A DNA stretch of 64,000 nt from Bifidobacterium sp. ESL0800 (lineage in GTDB: Bacteria > Actinomycetota > Actinomycetes > Actinomycetales > Bifidobacteriaceae), in NCBI RefSeq assembly GCF_029395355.1, contig NZ_CP113913.1:1984001-2048000 (forward strand), given 5' to 3'. This document shows, piece after piece, positions 1 through 10,103 of this stretch (its first letter is position 1; every line of letters starts with the position of its first letter). The notes under the pieces are model-generated. The model had not been told where the DNA came from and searched no databases. It was given only the letters and a program-made list of their open reading frames with translations. The position numbers and the translations under genes were made by a program.

Positions 1-1893
1 GGTTACCTGATGGCCGTCACCCTACTGCTGTATGGCAAGACGGTGGTCTGGCTCAACAAGCGTCTGACCAATGACGAGCTTGCCCGGCAAATGAGCGACG
101 CCGAAGTCGCCTGCTGTCTTAAGGATGACAGTTTGCCTGTTGACCTGTTGAGCGACAAGGCATCTGGCGAGACCGGCGTCCGTGTGCTGAGTTTTGATCA
201 GGTGTTCGCCGAAGCCGGCAGATTGAAGGCCGATGGCCTCCATTCCAGCTCAGTTGGTGCCGATGCAACGTTCAATTTTGAGGCTGGCGCCGGTGGCGTG
301 GTACCCGGTGACCCTGATGGGGGCGTGGCCGAAGCCGGAATCGTGGACAATAATGGCGTGGATGTTCGCGGCGCGACCGGCGTTGTTGATGTTGCCAGCG
401 TTGTCGGCGTGGGCATCGGCGAATCTGATGTCGAAGGTTTGGATGCTGCGGCTTCGGCGATTCCGAGGGAATTCGCCGACGATCAGGTGGTCAGCGTCAT
501 GTTCACCTCCGGGTCGACGGGTGCGCCGAAAGGCATTCAGCAGACCGTGCGCAACCACTTCACCTCGGCGACGAGCGTGGCGCTCAACCTCGGCACCGAA
601 CCGTGTGACGAGTGGCTGTGCGCCGTGCCGATTTTCCATATCAGCGGTTATTCCATCATTCTGCGCGGCCTGATTTTTGGCGTCACGGTGCGGTTGATGA
701 GCCATTTCGACGCTGGTGAGATGGAGCGGATCCTGACCGACGAGCCGGTGACATGGGTCTCGGTGGTGCCCACGATGCTCAAGCAGCTGGTGCCCGTCCA
801 TGAGCGGCGCATGTCGGTCGACGATGGCTTTAGCAGCGTGCCAGGTGCGGTGTCGGTCGCGACGCCGGATTCGACATCGGTTGGGGTGGCGGGCATGGAG
901 TCAAGCTCGGTTGCGGAAACTATATCTGGCGGGGTGACGGACACGGTTTCCGGCTTATCGTCAGATATGATGTCGGGCGCGACGCGGAATGCCATGTCAG
1001 ATACGGCATCTGCGCCGATGGCGAAAAAACAGGCAGCGGGCGCATTGAAAGAGATGGCTCCAACAAGGTTGTTGCCTGCCAATTTCGGCTATTCGCCGGC
1101 ATTCAAGGGCTTCATTCTGGGCGGTGAAAAATCCGACCTCGCGCTGCTGAAGCGATGCCACAAGCTGGGCATGGTGGTCGTGCGTTCGTACGGCATGACC
1201 GAAACCTGTTCGCAAATCGTTGGCACCGGCACGGCCGACGGCGCGCGCAAGCTGCTTTCCAGCGGCAAACCGTACTTCACCACCTCGCTGAAACTGGCCG
1301 AACGGACCGATGAAATCCTCATCAAAACCGACGCGCTGACCCCGGGCTACCTCAACCGGCCGGGGGCACTGGAGGCCAAGAAGACCGCGGACGGCTGGTA
1401 CAAGACCGGCGACGTCGGCCATTTCGACGCCGACGGTTACCTCTACGTCGACGGCAGGCTCGACAACATGATGATTTCCGGCGGTGAGCATGTTTTCCCC
1501 GAGGAGGTCGAGCGGGTTTACGCGGATTGCCCCGGCATAAGCGAGATTGCCGTCACCTCTGAGCCCGACGAAACGTGGGGCGAAGTGCCGGTGGCGTACG
1601 TGGTGTGCAAAAGCGGCAAACGACAGGACGGGTCTGTGCCGAAAGAAGCCGGTGCTGTCGATGCCGCCGCGGTGGAGTCGGAGTCTGCGTTTGGGGCCGA
1701 GTCCGATAAAGCCATTGCGCGTACGGTTTTACCGGCCTCCGCCGCCGAGGCCTTCCGCGAGTTCGGCCGCGCGCGTCTGGCGCATTACAAAGTTCCGAAG
1801 CGCTTCTATCGCGTCGATTCCCTGCCCAAGACAAGCACCGGCAAAGTGCGCCGCTTCCTATTGGGGAAGGGCAACGCAGCCGACGAAAGCTAA
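1..1893 (+). CDS. AMP-forming acyl-CoA ligase (FadD/MenE type), 5' truncated by the window
   Basis: Adenylate-forming enzyme that would activate a carboxylic acid with ATP and transfer it to CoA. The frame is open to base 1 and the codons before the ATG at 10 already fit the family, so the N-terminus lies outside the window. Core motifs are present in order: P-loop FTSGSTGAPKG, GMTETCSQ, YKTGDVGHFDADGYLYVDGR, SGGEHVFPEEVE and the C-terminal lysine motif PKTSTGKVRR. Three Ala/Val/Gly/Ser/Asp-rich insertions interrupt the fold (about bases 190-470, 800-1060 and 1610-1740), so it is longer than usual even though truncated. Substrate cannot be told: o-succinylbenzoate or a fatty acid are both possible, and no menaquinone genes are visible. 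Family assignment is secure; specificity is not. Confidence 0.88.
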   Translation, partial: GYLMAVTLLLYGKTVVWLNKRLTNDELARQMSDAEVACCLKDDSLPVDLLSDKASGETGVRVLSFDQVFAEAGRLKADGLHSSSVGADATFNFEAGAGGVVPGDPDGGVAEAGIVDNNGVDVRGATGVVDVASVVGVGIGESDVEGLDAAASAIPREFADDQVVSVMFTSGSTGAPKGIQQTVRNHFTSATSVALNLGTEPCDEWLCAVPIFHISGYSIILRGLIFGVTVRLMSHFDAGEMERILTDEPVTWVSVVPTMLKQLVPVHERRMSVDDGFSSVPGAVSVATPDSTSVGVAGMESSSVAETISGGVTDTVSGLSSDMMSGATRNAMSDTASAPMAKKQAAGALKEMAPTRLLPANFGYSPAFKGFILGGEKSDLALLKRCHKLGMVVVRSYGMTETCSQIVGTGTADGARKLLSSGKPYFTTSLKLAERTDEILIKTDALTPGYLNRPGALEAKKTADGWYKTGDVGHFDADGYLYVDGRLDNMMISGGEHVFPEEVERVYADCPGISEIAVTSEPDETWGEVPVAYVVCKSGKRQDGSVPKEAGAVDAAAVESESAFGAESDKAIARTVLPASAAEAFREFGRARLAHYKVPKRFYRVDSLPKTSTGKVRRFLLGKGNAADES

Positions 1894-1937
1894 CCGGCGT
1901 TGCTGCTAGTGTGGAACCATTGAGCGAGGAGGTTTCT

Positions 1938-2288
1938 ATGAGTGGTGAGTATGTTTTGGCGTCGACTGGTGCAGCCATCGCGGGCGTTGTCGTGCTGATA
2001 ATCGTTCTGCTCGCGGTCGGCGGCGTGATTGTCTATCTGCGTCATCGCTCGATGTCGGTGAACGGCGGGGCCGACGCGGCAGATACCGCTGAGCCGGCTG
2101 CGGGTGGTTCCGGTCTGGCTGCATCTCCGGAAGACGGCGGAACCGGAACCGGTGTCTCGGATTCGTCTGCCGATGCCGTTGATGCCGTCGAAACCGCTGG
2201 CGTTGCTGATAGTACTGGCACTGTTGCCGCTGATTCCGCTGCCGATGACGGCGATGACAATGCCGATAATGACGTGGCAGAAGTCTAG
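1938..2288 (+). CDS. Small single-pass membrane protein with acidic tail
   Basis: A protein of about 116 aa. The ATG at 1938 is chosen because AGGAGG lies at 1927-1932 with a 5-base spacer. Residues about 7-34 form one hydrophobic segment (AIAGVVVLIIVLLAVGGVIVYL), followed by RHR and a long Ala/Asp/Gly/Thr/Val tail rich in Asp and ending DNDVAEV. The topology suggests an extracellular N-terminus and a cytoplasmic acidic tail, by the positive-inside rule. It starts 45 bp after the acyl-CoA ligase and may be co-transcribed with it. I recognise no family and infer no function. Confidence 0.6.
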   Translation: MSGEYVLASTGAAIAGVVVLIIVLLAVGGVIVYLRHRSMSVNGGADAADTAEPAAGGSGLAASPEDGGTGTGVSDSSADAVDAVETAGVADSTGTVAADSAADDGDDNADNDVAEV

Positions 2289-2483
2289 GCTGATAAGCGA
2301 ATCCGCGTCGCGATGGCAGAGCCGCAGTGGCAGTGTCGTAATAGGCGCTTTTACGTGTGGTGACTAGATAACGTGTCCGAATAATGGACAGCCCGGTGAC
2401 GGATTCGCGTTGCCGGGTCTATGGTAACTGACTAAACGGGTCACGAACCCGAAAGAACTCGGTAAATGCGAAAGGAGGACGCC

Positions 2484-2555
2484 ATGAGGAACGGAATGAT
2501 GAACGTAGCTGCACAATCGGCACGAATTATTAGCCCGTCTTCGTTGGCGGCCTGA
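2484..2555 (+). CDS. Putative 23-aa leader peptide
   Basis: ATG at 2484 follows AAAGGAGG (2471-2478) with 5 bases between, the strongest Shine-Dalgarno seen in the window. The peptide starts MRNGMMNV, contains the dipeptides MM, AA, II and SS, and ends SPSSLAA. There is no run of one amino acid of the trp or his leader kind, so the sensed signal cannot be read off; the II pair and the presence of ilvC downstream are only weak hints. The downstream fold and terminator make a regulatory uORF more likely than an independent small protein. Confidence 0.45.
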   Translation: MRNGMMNVAAQSARIISPSSLAA

Positions 2556-2661
2556 TTTTCCACATTCAGCTTGAGCCCCGCCAATGAAGGCAGGGCAAGC
2601 AAGCGAATCGTTCGGTCGAACGAATAGCGATATCAACAATATCGAAACGTATAGCTTTCTG

Positions 2662-2691
2662 AGCCCTGCAATCAAGCGCAGGGTTCTTTTG
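2662..2691 (+). terminator. Intrinsic terminator of the leader transcript
   Basis: Stem AGCCCTGC/GCAGGGTT (2662-2669 and 2678-2685) with an 8-base loop runs into TTCTTTTG. It lies about 290 bp before the transporter start, with no full gene between it and the leader peptide, so it looks like an attenuator terminator or the end of a short independent RNA. Confidence 0.6.
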
Positions 2692-2983
2692 TTATCGCGC
2701 CCCAAAAGGTCACCGCGGTAGTGCCGCAAGAACGTATACGAACAAATACAACAAATACAACGAATACAACTCAATACTCGATAACTCAAACCAAGCAACG
2801 CTCAAAACCGGTTACGCGACCAGAATCCAGCCAGTTTTAACGGCAAAGATTCCAGATCGTCCGCCCGCGAGGCGCCGAACGCAACGCTGAGAGAACGCAG
2901 GCCGTGGGCGGGAGAGCGGCGGAAGAGCGACGAGAGAACGAATGAAGCAGTTATCGGTGCAGGAAGCACCAGAGGAGAGCATT

Positions 2984-4393
2984 ATGACAACAGTCGACAC
3001 AGCGGCTGGGAACGGCAGTACAAGCGCCACCGGTGGCAACGGCAACGGCGGGTCCAGCACCGCGGCGGCCGAACGCAAGGCGAAACTTCAGGCGATGGCG
3101 CACGATTCGGTGGGCACCGTCATCGCCGCCTCGATGGTCGGCACGGCCATTGAATTCTACGATTTCTACGCGTACGGCACCGCTTCGGCGAACTATTTCC
3201 CGAAGATCTTCTTCTCCGACAAGACCAACCCGACCGTGGCGCTTCTGGTCAGCCTCCTGACCTTCGGCATCGCCTTCGTCGCCCGCCCGCTCGGCTCGCT
3301 GATCTTCGGCCACTTCGGCGACCGTATGGGCCGCAAGACCACGCTGGTGGTCAGCCTGATGACCATGGGCATCGCCACGTTCCTCATCGGCTGCCTGCCG
3401 ACATACAGCCAATGGGGCCTGCTCGCGGTCTTCGTGCTCTGCCTCTGCCGCTTCATCCAGGGCATCGGCCTCGGGGGCGAATGGTCGGGCGCGGCGCTAG
3501 TCGCCACCGAAAACGCCCCGGCCAACAAGCGCGCGCTCTACGGCTCGTTCCCCGAGCTCGGCGCGCCGATCGGCTTCTTCCTTTCCAACGGCACCTACTT
3601 CCTGCTCGAATCGTTCTGCAACGAGCAGCAGATGCTCGCCTGGGGCTGGCGCGTGCCGTTCCTGCTTTCCATTGTGCTGGTCGTGATCGGCCTGGTCGTC
3701 CGCGTTCACATGGAGGAGACCCCGATCTTCCGCCTCGCGCAGGAACAGAAGAAGACCGTCAAGTCCCCGCTCAAGGAAGTTTTCCGCACCAGCTGGCGTC
3801 AGGTTTTGCAGGCCACGTTCATCGTCGCGGTCACCTACACGCTCTTCTATACGCTGGCCACCTGGTCGCTGGCGTGGGGCACCAAGACCAAGGCGGAGGG
3901 CGGCGGCGGCCTCGGCTTCACCAACCGCGAGTACCTGCTGATGCTCATGGTCGCCATCTGCGTGTTCGCCGCGTTCATCGTGCTCTCGTGCGTCTACGCC
4001 GACAAGCTGGGCCGTCGCCGCGTGCTGATGTTCTCCGCGGTCGCGCTGGTCGTCTTCTCGTTCGTCTTCCCCTACCTGCTGATGGGCCACCGCAACTTCG
4101 CCGAGATCATGGTCTTCCTGTGCGTCGGCTTCGCTCTGATGGGCATCGCGTTCGGCCCGGTCGGCGCGATCCTGCCCGAGCTGTTCAGCGCCAACGTCCG
4201 CTACTCCGGCTCCGGCCTGGGCTATAACCTCGCCGCCATCGTCGGCGCCGCCTTCGTTCCGACCGTCGCCACCTGGCTTTCCTCGCACTGGGGCGTGCGT
4301 TCCGTCGGCCTTTACATGGCCGTGATGGCGCTGTGCTGCCTGGTCGCCCTGCTCACCTGCAAGGAGACCAAGGACACCGACTTCACCGCGTGA
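2984..4393 (+). CDS. MFS transporter, metabolite:H+ symporter (MHS/ProP) family
   Basis: A 469-aa, 12-TM major facilitator. The start at 2984 (MTTVDTAAG) has GAGGAGAG close upstream; an in-frame ATG at 2942 would add 14 residues. The MHS hallmarks are VGTAIEFYDFYAYGTAS in TM1, the loop 2-3 motif GHFGDRMGRKTTL and the GIGLGGEWSGA segment around TM4-5. This family imports proline/betaine, alpha-ketoglutarate, shikimate and related metabolites; the substrate here is not inferable. It stands alone between the attenuator-like region and ilvC on the same strand. A low-complexity Gly/Ala/Thr N-terminal tail precedes TM1. Confidence 0.9.
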   Translation: MTTVDTAAGNGSTSATGGNGNGGSSTAAAERKAKLQAMAHDSVGTVIAASMVGTAIEFYDFYAYGTASANYFPKIFFSDKTNPTVALLVSLLTFGIAFVARPLGSLIFGHFGDRMGRKTTLVVSLMTMGIATFLIGCLPTYSQWGLLAVFVLCLCRFIQGIGLGGEWSGAALVATENAPANKRALYGSFPELGAPIGFFLSNGTYFLLESFCNEQQMLAWGWRVPFLLSIVLVVIGLVVRVHMEETPIFRLAQEQKKTVKSPLKEVFRTSWRQVLQATFIVAVTYTLFYTLATWSLAWGTKTKAEGGGGLGFTNREYLLMLMVAICVFAAFIVLSCVYADKLGRRRVLMFSAVALVVFSFVFPYLLMGHRNFAEIMVFLCVGFALMGIAFGPVGAILPELFSANVRYSGSGLGYNLAAIVGAAFVPTVATWLSSHWGVRSVGLYMAVMALCCLVALLTCKETKDTDFTA

Positions 4394-4674
4394 CCGTGGT
4401 GAATGCTCAACATTATTCATAACCGAATACCGATAACTGAATAGCAAGAACAATAACAATATAAGGATGTGAAGCCGGCTCAAGATCCGGGGTAATTGTT
4501 GCAAATAATTGTTCGATAATTGGACGGCGGCGTGGTTAGCACTGTGACCGGCGTTACAATGAACAGTTAACGGGACAAAATCCCTTTTTGATCAAGAGCC
4601 AGTTTCTAGGCCTCGGCAGGCAAAGTGCCTGATTTCGGGGCAAATAATAATAAATTATGCAAGGAGTGCATATT

Positions 4675-5730
<1,056 letters not shown>

Positions 5731-5800
5731 TTCGGTTTGTTGATTTAGACGGTCTTGCACCGCCCGTCGGGTCTGCCGGCGAGAGATAGAGAGTAAAGGT

Positions 5801-5837
5801 TGCCATCGGGTTTCGGCCCGGTGGCACTTTTGTTGTT
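5801..5837 (+). terminator. Terminator of ilvC
   Basis: TGCCATCGGG (5801-5810) pairs with CCCGGTGGCA (5817-5826), ten base pairs with one G-U and a TTTCGG loop, followed by CTTTTGTTGTT. Confidence 0.9.
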
Positions 5838-6517
5838 CCTTAGGTTGTTGTCGCGTAATAGCCACCAAATGCATAATCTCGTGAATAATCGTAGAAAAAT
5901 GCATAATATTCTTCGTCAAAGATGATAGATGCCGTTCGAAACTGAAGTAGATGGATGCGGCTCGTCTGTTTCGGGGTTCGTTTTGTGCAATGCGGCATGA
6001 AACGAAAGCGGCTTCAAGCCGGTTTTCTGGATCGCGACGGATTGCGGCTTGTAATGCGCAATACGACACATCATTACGCGCAGTGAACACCGTCTTAGGC
6101 ACTGGAATCATGGGGATATGGACAGGTCGCTCGCTCATTTCACGCATGTGGCATTTCGTGATTTGGCGTCTATTTCGCTAGGTGAATCTTTCATTTCGTT
6201 GTATGGCGTTTTTGAATTGTGACGGAGGCGACATTTCAATATTTGCTCTTAACCGGGGTTATATGGTTTTAAGTGGCTGAAAACTGAATAAAATCAACGG
6301 TTTTTGCATAATTAGACAAAATTATGTCAAACGATGGTCGCGCAACAAAGTATCACGAAACGCAAATTCTGGTCTTTGGTACACCGTGAGAAGCGGTACT
6401 CTTTTTACACATTCAGCAATCACTTGTTGAATATCTATCAATCACTTCTTACGCAAGCGGCCTGCGCGACGGGCCACCCAGGCAAGGGGCAACCAAATAA
6501 AGAGAAGGATGACAATC
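5838..6517 (+). other. Gene-free gap upstream of the small membrane protein
   Basis: About 680 bp. A 76-codon frame (5951-6181) has no convincing ribosome site or recognisable product and is not called. The second half is AT-rich and carries AATTAGACAAAA at 6310-6321, the same 12-mer found upstream of pilus genes (31713-31724, and inverted at 42416-42427), here about 200 bp before the next start codon. Probably a long promoter/leader region. Confidence 0.5.
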
Positions 6518-6892
6518 ATGAGAAGAAGCAACCGATTCGTAGCGAGGCCGGCCCACAAGAAGTCCCGTGCCATGATTGTCGTCTCCCGTATCAAGGGCAT
6601 CGTTTACAAGGTTGCCATCTTTGTGCTTGTCGCTGTGGCCGTGTTCGCGATCCTCAAGGACATGCACACCTATACGGTCGTCGAGGCGCCGCATCCGGTT
6701 TCCGCGATTTACATGCAGACCGGCTCCGAGGCTCAGGAAGGCCCGGACGCCACCATCCACGTCAACCCCGCCACCAAGCCCGAGCAAGGCAATAAGGCCG
6801 GCGACACCGCCGACTCCAAGGTTCAATCCGCCGCTTATGCGGCCAGCGTTGCCGAAGCCGAGACGGTGACGACGACATATCTCGTTGCCTGA
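6518..6892 (+). CDS. Small membrane protein with N-terminal basic region
   Basis: About 124 aa. GAAGGA at 6504-6509 has an 8-base spacer to the ATG at 6518, which is preferred over the ATG at 6509 that overlaps the ribosome site. A strongly basic N-terminus (RRSNRFVARPAHKKSR) is followed by one hydrophobic segment (YKVAIFVLVAVAVFAIL, about residues 31-48) and a polar Ala/Thr/Lys/Glu-rich outer part ending TTTYLVA. Topology N-in, C-out is inferred. It is a single-gene unit with its own strong terminator. No family recognised. Confidence 0.6.
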   Translation: MRRSNRFVARPAHKKSRAMIVVSRIKGIVYKVAIFVLVAVAVFAILKDMHTYTVVEAPHPVSAIYMQTGSEAQEGPDATIHVNPATKPEQGNKAGDTADSKVQSAAYAASVAEAETVTTTYLVA

Positions 6893-6985
6893 CGCTGCGG
6901 TTACCCGGCCGCCTGCATGGTTGCGCTTGGCGCCGGGTCTATAACGTCGGTAACAAAAGTGATTTGATTTTTAGTTGATTGTTAA

Positions 6986-7030
6986 GTTGCCTCCCGATTC
7001 GTGAACTAACGGATGGGAGGCAACTTTTTT
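6986..7030 (+). terminator. Strong intrinsic terminator
   Basis: GTTGCCTCCC (6986-6995) pairs perfectly with GGGAGGCAAC (7015-7024); the stem continues inward as ATTCGT/ACGGAT, and TTTTTT follows. It ends the small membrane protein transcript about 95 bp after the stop. Confidence 0.93.
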
Positions 7031-7428
7031 ATAGGCGACGGGGCGAGGGGCAGCGAAGCAACGAAGCAATGAAGCAGCAAAGCGACGAGGCGATGAGGCA
7101 ACGAAGCGACGGACAATAGGGTGTCAATAAGGTAGCGGTTCGTTGGCCGTTTGGGCGACGCGGCAAGAAGGTCAATGGATTTAGTGATGCCAGTCGCGTC
7201 GCTTTTGCGGTTTTCTTTTCCGTGCATCGGTCATAAGCAAGCGTCGTGCGTGGTGTGTCGAAGGTGACGCCACCAGTAATCCTTTGTTTTCAAAAGGTTT
7301 GCGCATTCATTGTGGGTTGTTGTGTATTGCACGGAAAGTCCAAACAAAAACGTAATATAAGTCACAATGCGTACAGAATGTGGCATTATGTGTCGTTTAT
7401 TGTGTCATAAAGGCGGATTGGGGAAAGA
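7031..7428 (+). other. Intergenic region before the BspA-like gene, with 8-bp tandem repeats
   Basis: At 7051-7114 eight consecutive 8-base units follow the pattern CARCGAAG (for example CAGCGAAG, CAACGAAG, CAATGAAG). The remainder up to 7428 is increasingly AT-rich and presumably carries the promoter of the surface-protein gene. No gene is seen. Confidence 0.6.
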
Positions 7429-9972
7429 ATGAAACGATTTTTGTATCGCGCTATCGGGTTGCTGGCTTGCGCGGCGACGTTGCTCGGAGTCTCGGTAGCC
7501 GCCGACGCCGCCGGGACCGCGGAAACGGCGGAAACGCAAACCGGCAGCAGCGAGACAAGCGCCTCCGCGCCGCAGCAGAAGAGTGAGCCTGCGAGCAACG
7601 CTGTGAATGCCAAGAGCGAAAACGGCAATGATCTGGATGTCAGGAAGTTGGAGATCAAGAAGGTGGATTCCTGCCCTGCTTCCTCCAATCCTGCGACGGA
7701 TCCCGCATCGATCTACATGGATGCCAAGGACCCGTTGGTCGCGCATGTGTGCCCGGGCATTATCACCGATGAATCGTATGAAATCAATGATATCTATCAT
7801 TCGCTCTACAATTCCTTGTCCGACGTTCTTGACGACGAAAGGGCGCAGGATCACAGTCATAGTTACTACCCAAGCGATGATGCGAACAGTTTGTCCCATA
7901 AAGTGACGCGCGTCGTGTTCGATGACCCCGCCCATACCGCTTTGGTCGGCGATGTCAGCAATGAGTTCGAGGACTTGACGAGCGTCGTATCTTTTGACGG
8001 CATCAATGATATCGACACGAGCCGTGCGACCAATATGGACTTTCTGTTCCACGACGATATCTCACTGACTTCTCTTGATATCCACTCATGGAAGACCGGC
8101 AACGTGAGGGGCAACACCTGCGCCGGTATGCAATATATGTTCGAAGGCACCCCCTCTTTGACTTCGCTGGATTTGCATACGGGGCCGAACGGTGAGTGGG
8201 ATGTTTCCGGCGTGACGAGCATGATGGAGATGTTTGATGGACTCTACGACACTTGGAGGCATCCTGATAAGCATGAACGTCTGAAGACCATCGACATTAC
8301 CGGATGGGACACCAGCAACGTCGAAGACATGGAGATGATGTTTGCTTACAGGCCTCTCCTCACTGAAATCAAGGGCGTGGGCCAGTTGAAGGTAACCAAG
8401 GTCCGGAGGTTCAGGTTTATGTTCGGTCAAGACCATTCGTTGACCGACATCGATATCTCCGGTTGGGAGCCGACCCATAATTATCCATGGGACGATGGCC
8501 CCGACTCCGATCACATGTTCGAAGGCACGAAAATCACTTCGCTGGATCTGAGCGGCTTCCGCGGCGGCCCCTTCTGGGGCGGTATGGAGGGGCAGTTCCC
8601 CATGGGCGTGAAGAGGTTCACCGTCGGTCCCGACACCGTGCTGTGCAGGAATGGTGACTGGGATAAGGACAAAGACGCCAACGGCATGACCGTATGCACC
8701 TATGGTTTCAATTTTCATGTCCGTCCTGGCAGAAAATACAGCATATATGAGAGCGACGATAATCTCGACTATAACGACGAAGGTCTCGACCCTGATTACA
8801 CCGGGCGTTGGGCGCAATTCCCATTGGACGACGACGGCACCGGTCTGCCACTATGGATCGGGAAGAAGGACGGTGACACCAACTACGGTCAAGATGCGGA
8901 AGACGAACTCAACCAGCGCGTCACTAACTCCAATGTCGACCCGGCCAGCGGCATTGGCGCGGGCGTGTATGAGTGGCAGGAAAGCAGGGTGATCGTCAAT
9001 TACGCACCGAACGGCCCGCAAGGCACCACGGTTTCGTTCGACGGGACGCCCGGCAAACTCATGCCCCAGCAGATTCAGCCTGTAGGGGACGCGGATACCA
9101 GCCTGAAGCCGAACGTCACCGTCAACCCGAAGGGCGCCTATACCACTGATGGCTGGCGTGTGGCCAGTTGGAACACGAAGGCTGACGGCACCGGCAAGTC
9201 GGTGGCGGCGGATGGCACCGGCAAGATTCATTTCCATTCCGGGCAATCCACGTTGTACGCCCAGTGGGAGAAAGTGGCGCCGCAGCCTAATCCGGGAACT
9301 AATCCCGGTACAAACCCGGGCGCGGGTACAAATCCCGGGACCGATCCAGGTACAAAGCCAGGTAGTGGAACCGACACGAAGCCGGGAACTGGTTCTGACA
9401 CGAAGCCGGGCAATGGTTCCGGGTCTGACTCGGGAACGAAGCCGGGCAAGAATCCGGGAACGAAACCGGGCAAGAAGCCAGGTGCCAATCCTGCAGTAAG
9501 GCCTGACCAGCCGAAGAAGCCGGGCGCGGATAAAGGCAAGTCCGATAAGGATAAGCCGGGCACGAGCGTGCCATCCGACACTTCCAATGGCTCCAAGCCT
9601 TCCGCGCCGTCTGCTCGTGCAGCAGGTACCACGCCGGTGACGGCTCTGCCATCGGTTCCGAATGTTCTGCGCCGTGCGCCTGTGGCCGCGGCTCCTGCGC
9701 CTTTGGCTGGAGGGTCTGACGCTGTTCCTGACCTGCTGAACAAGGCTCCAAGGCGCTACAAAGCGTGCCAGGTGGCGTGGGTGGCGTCCGGGGCGCCATG
9801 CCCGTCCGAGAACACCACCGCCGTCGTGTCGCCCACGCATATGCGTTCGCCGATAGGAGCATTGCTGGCCGTTCTGCTGCCGTTCCTGTTTATCCTCCTG
9901 GCGATGGCGCTCAGGCGCAAACAGGACCTGCTGCCGGTGCGTCATGCGGCCGAGTGGTCCTTCCCCCGGTGA
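7429..9972 (+). CDS. BspA-like (DUF285) cell-surface protein with InlB-type repeat and Pro/Gly/Thr stalk
   Basis: An 847-aa exported protein; ATG at 7429 follows GGGGAAAGA. Residues 1-27 form a signal peptide cut after ADA. Residues about 160-400 hold DUF285-type repeats, seen in phrases like SLTSLDLHTG, IDITGWDTSNVEDMEMMF and ITSLDLSGF, as in BspA family adhesins. About residues 515-620 resemble an InlB B-repeat/Flg_new module (VNYAPNGPQG to STLYAQWEK). Residues about 622-690 are a stalk of (N/T/D/K)PGT units. A hydrophobic segment (IGALLAVLLPFLFILLAMAL) with RRK lies close to the C-terminus, but no LPxTG motif precedes it, so it is probably membrane-anchored rather than sortase-linked. A role in adhesion is inferred from family. 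Confidence 0.85.
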   Translation: MKRFLYRAIGLLACAATLLGVSVAADAAGTAETAETQTGSSETSASAPQQKSEPASNAVNAKSENGNDLDVRKLEIKKVDSCPASSNPATDPASIYMDAKDPLVAHVCPGIITDESYEINDIYHSLYNSLSDVLDDERAQDHSHSYYPSDDANSLSHKVTRVVFDDPAHTALVGDVSNEFEDLTSVVSFDGINDIDTSRATNMDFLFHDDISLTSLDIHSWKTGNVRGNTCAGMQYMFEGTPSLTSLDLHTGPNGEWDVSGVTSMMEMFDGLYDTWRHPDKHERLKTIDITGWDTSNVEDMEMMFAYRPLLTEIKGVGQLKVTKVRRFRFMFGQDHSLTDIDISGWEPTHNYPWDDGPDSDHMFEGTKITSLDLSGFRGGPFWGGMEGQFPMGVKRFTVGPDTVLCRNGDWDKDKDANGMTVCTYGFNFHVRPGRKYSIYESDDNLDYNDEGLDPDYTGRWAQFPLDDDGTGLPLWIGKKDGDTNYGQDAEDELNQRVTNSNVDPASGIGAGVYEWQESRVIVNYAPNGPQGTTVSFDGTPGKLMPQQIQPVGDADTSLKPNVTVNPKGAYTTDGWRVASWNTKADGTGKSVAADGTGKIHFHSGQSTLYAQWEKVAPQPNPGTNPGTNPGAGTNPGTDPGTKPGSGTDTKPGTGSDTKPGNGSGSDSGTKPGKNPGTKPGKKPGANPAVRPDQPKKPGADKGKSDKDKPGTSVPSDTSNGSKPSAPSARAAGTTPVTALPSVPNVLRRAPVAAAPAPLAGGSDAVPDLLNKAPRRYKACQVAWVASGAPCPSENTTAVVSPTHMRSPIGALLAVLLPFLFILLAMALRRKQDLLPVRHAAEWSFPR

Positions 9973-10016
9973 GCGGCGCTTTCCGGTAGCGGAGGTAGTC
10001 CAGTAGCCGATAACAA

Positions 10017-10080
10017 GCAGGCGGCGGCATCGTTGGTGGTCTTTTCGTGTGATCAGTCCACTACCGTTGCCGCCGCCTGC
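10017..10080. terminator. Shared hairpin between convergent genes
   Basis: GCAGGCGGCGGCA (10017-10029) and TGCCGCCGCCTGC (10068-10080) are perfect inverted repeats between the surface-protein gene (+) and the ATPase gene (-). There is no clear T-run on either side, so its action as a terminator is likely but not certain. Confidence 0.6.
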
Positions 10081-10103
10081 TCATGATTGTTGCATCGATT
10101 GCT

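Larger units (their letters stand above)
2392..2691 (+). promoter_or_regulatory. Candidate leader-peptide attenuator upstream of the MHS transporter
   Basis: Two hairpins (arms 2392-2401/2408-2417 and 2437-2441/2447-2451) precede a short ORF with a very strong ribosome site. After it come three mutually pairing segments: GCCCCGCC (2575-2582) can pair with GGCAGGGC (2589-2596, one mismatch), and GCAGGGC (2590-2596) is fully complementary to GCCCTGC (2663-2669), which is also the 5' arm of an intrinsic terminator. This is the geometry of translational attenuation. The inducing signal is unknown and no promoter was assigned. Confidence 0.5.

Noticed and set aside
5951..6181. 76-codon ORF in the gap after ilvC
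   Set aside because: No ribosome site, no domain, and random-looking composition.
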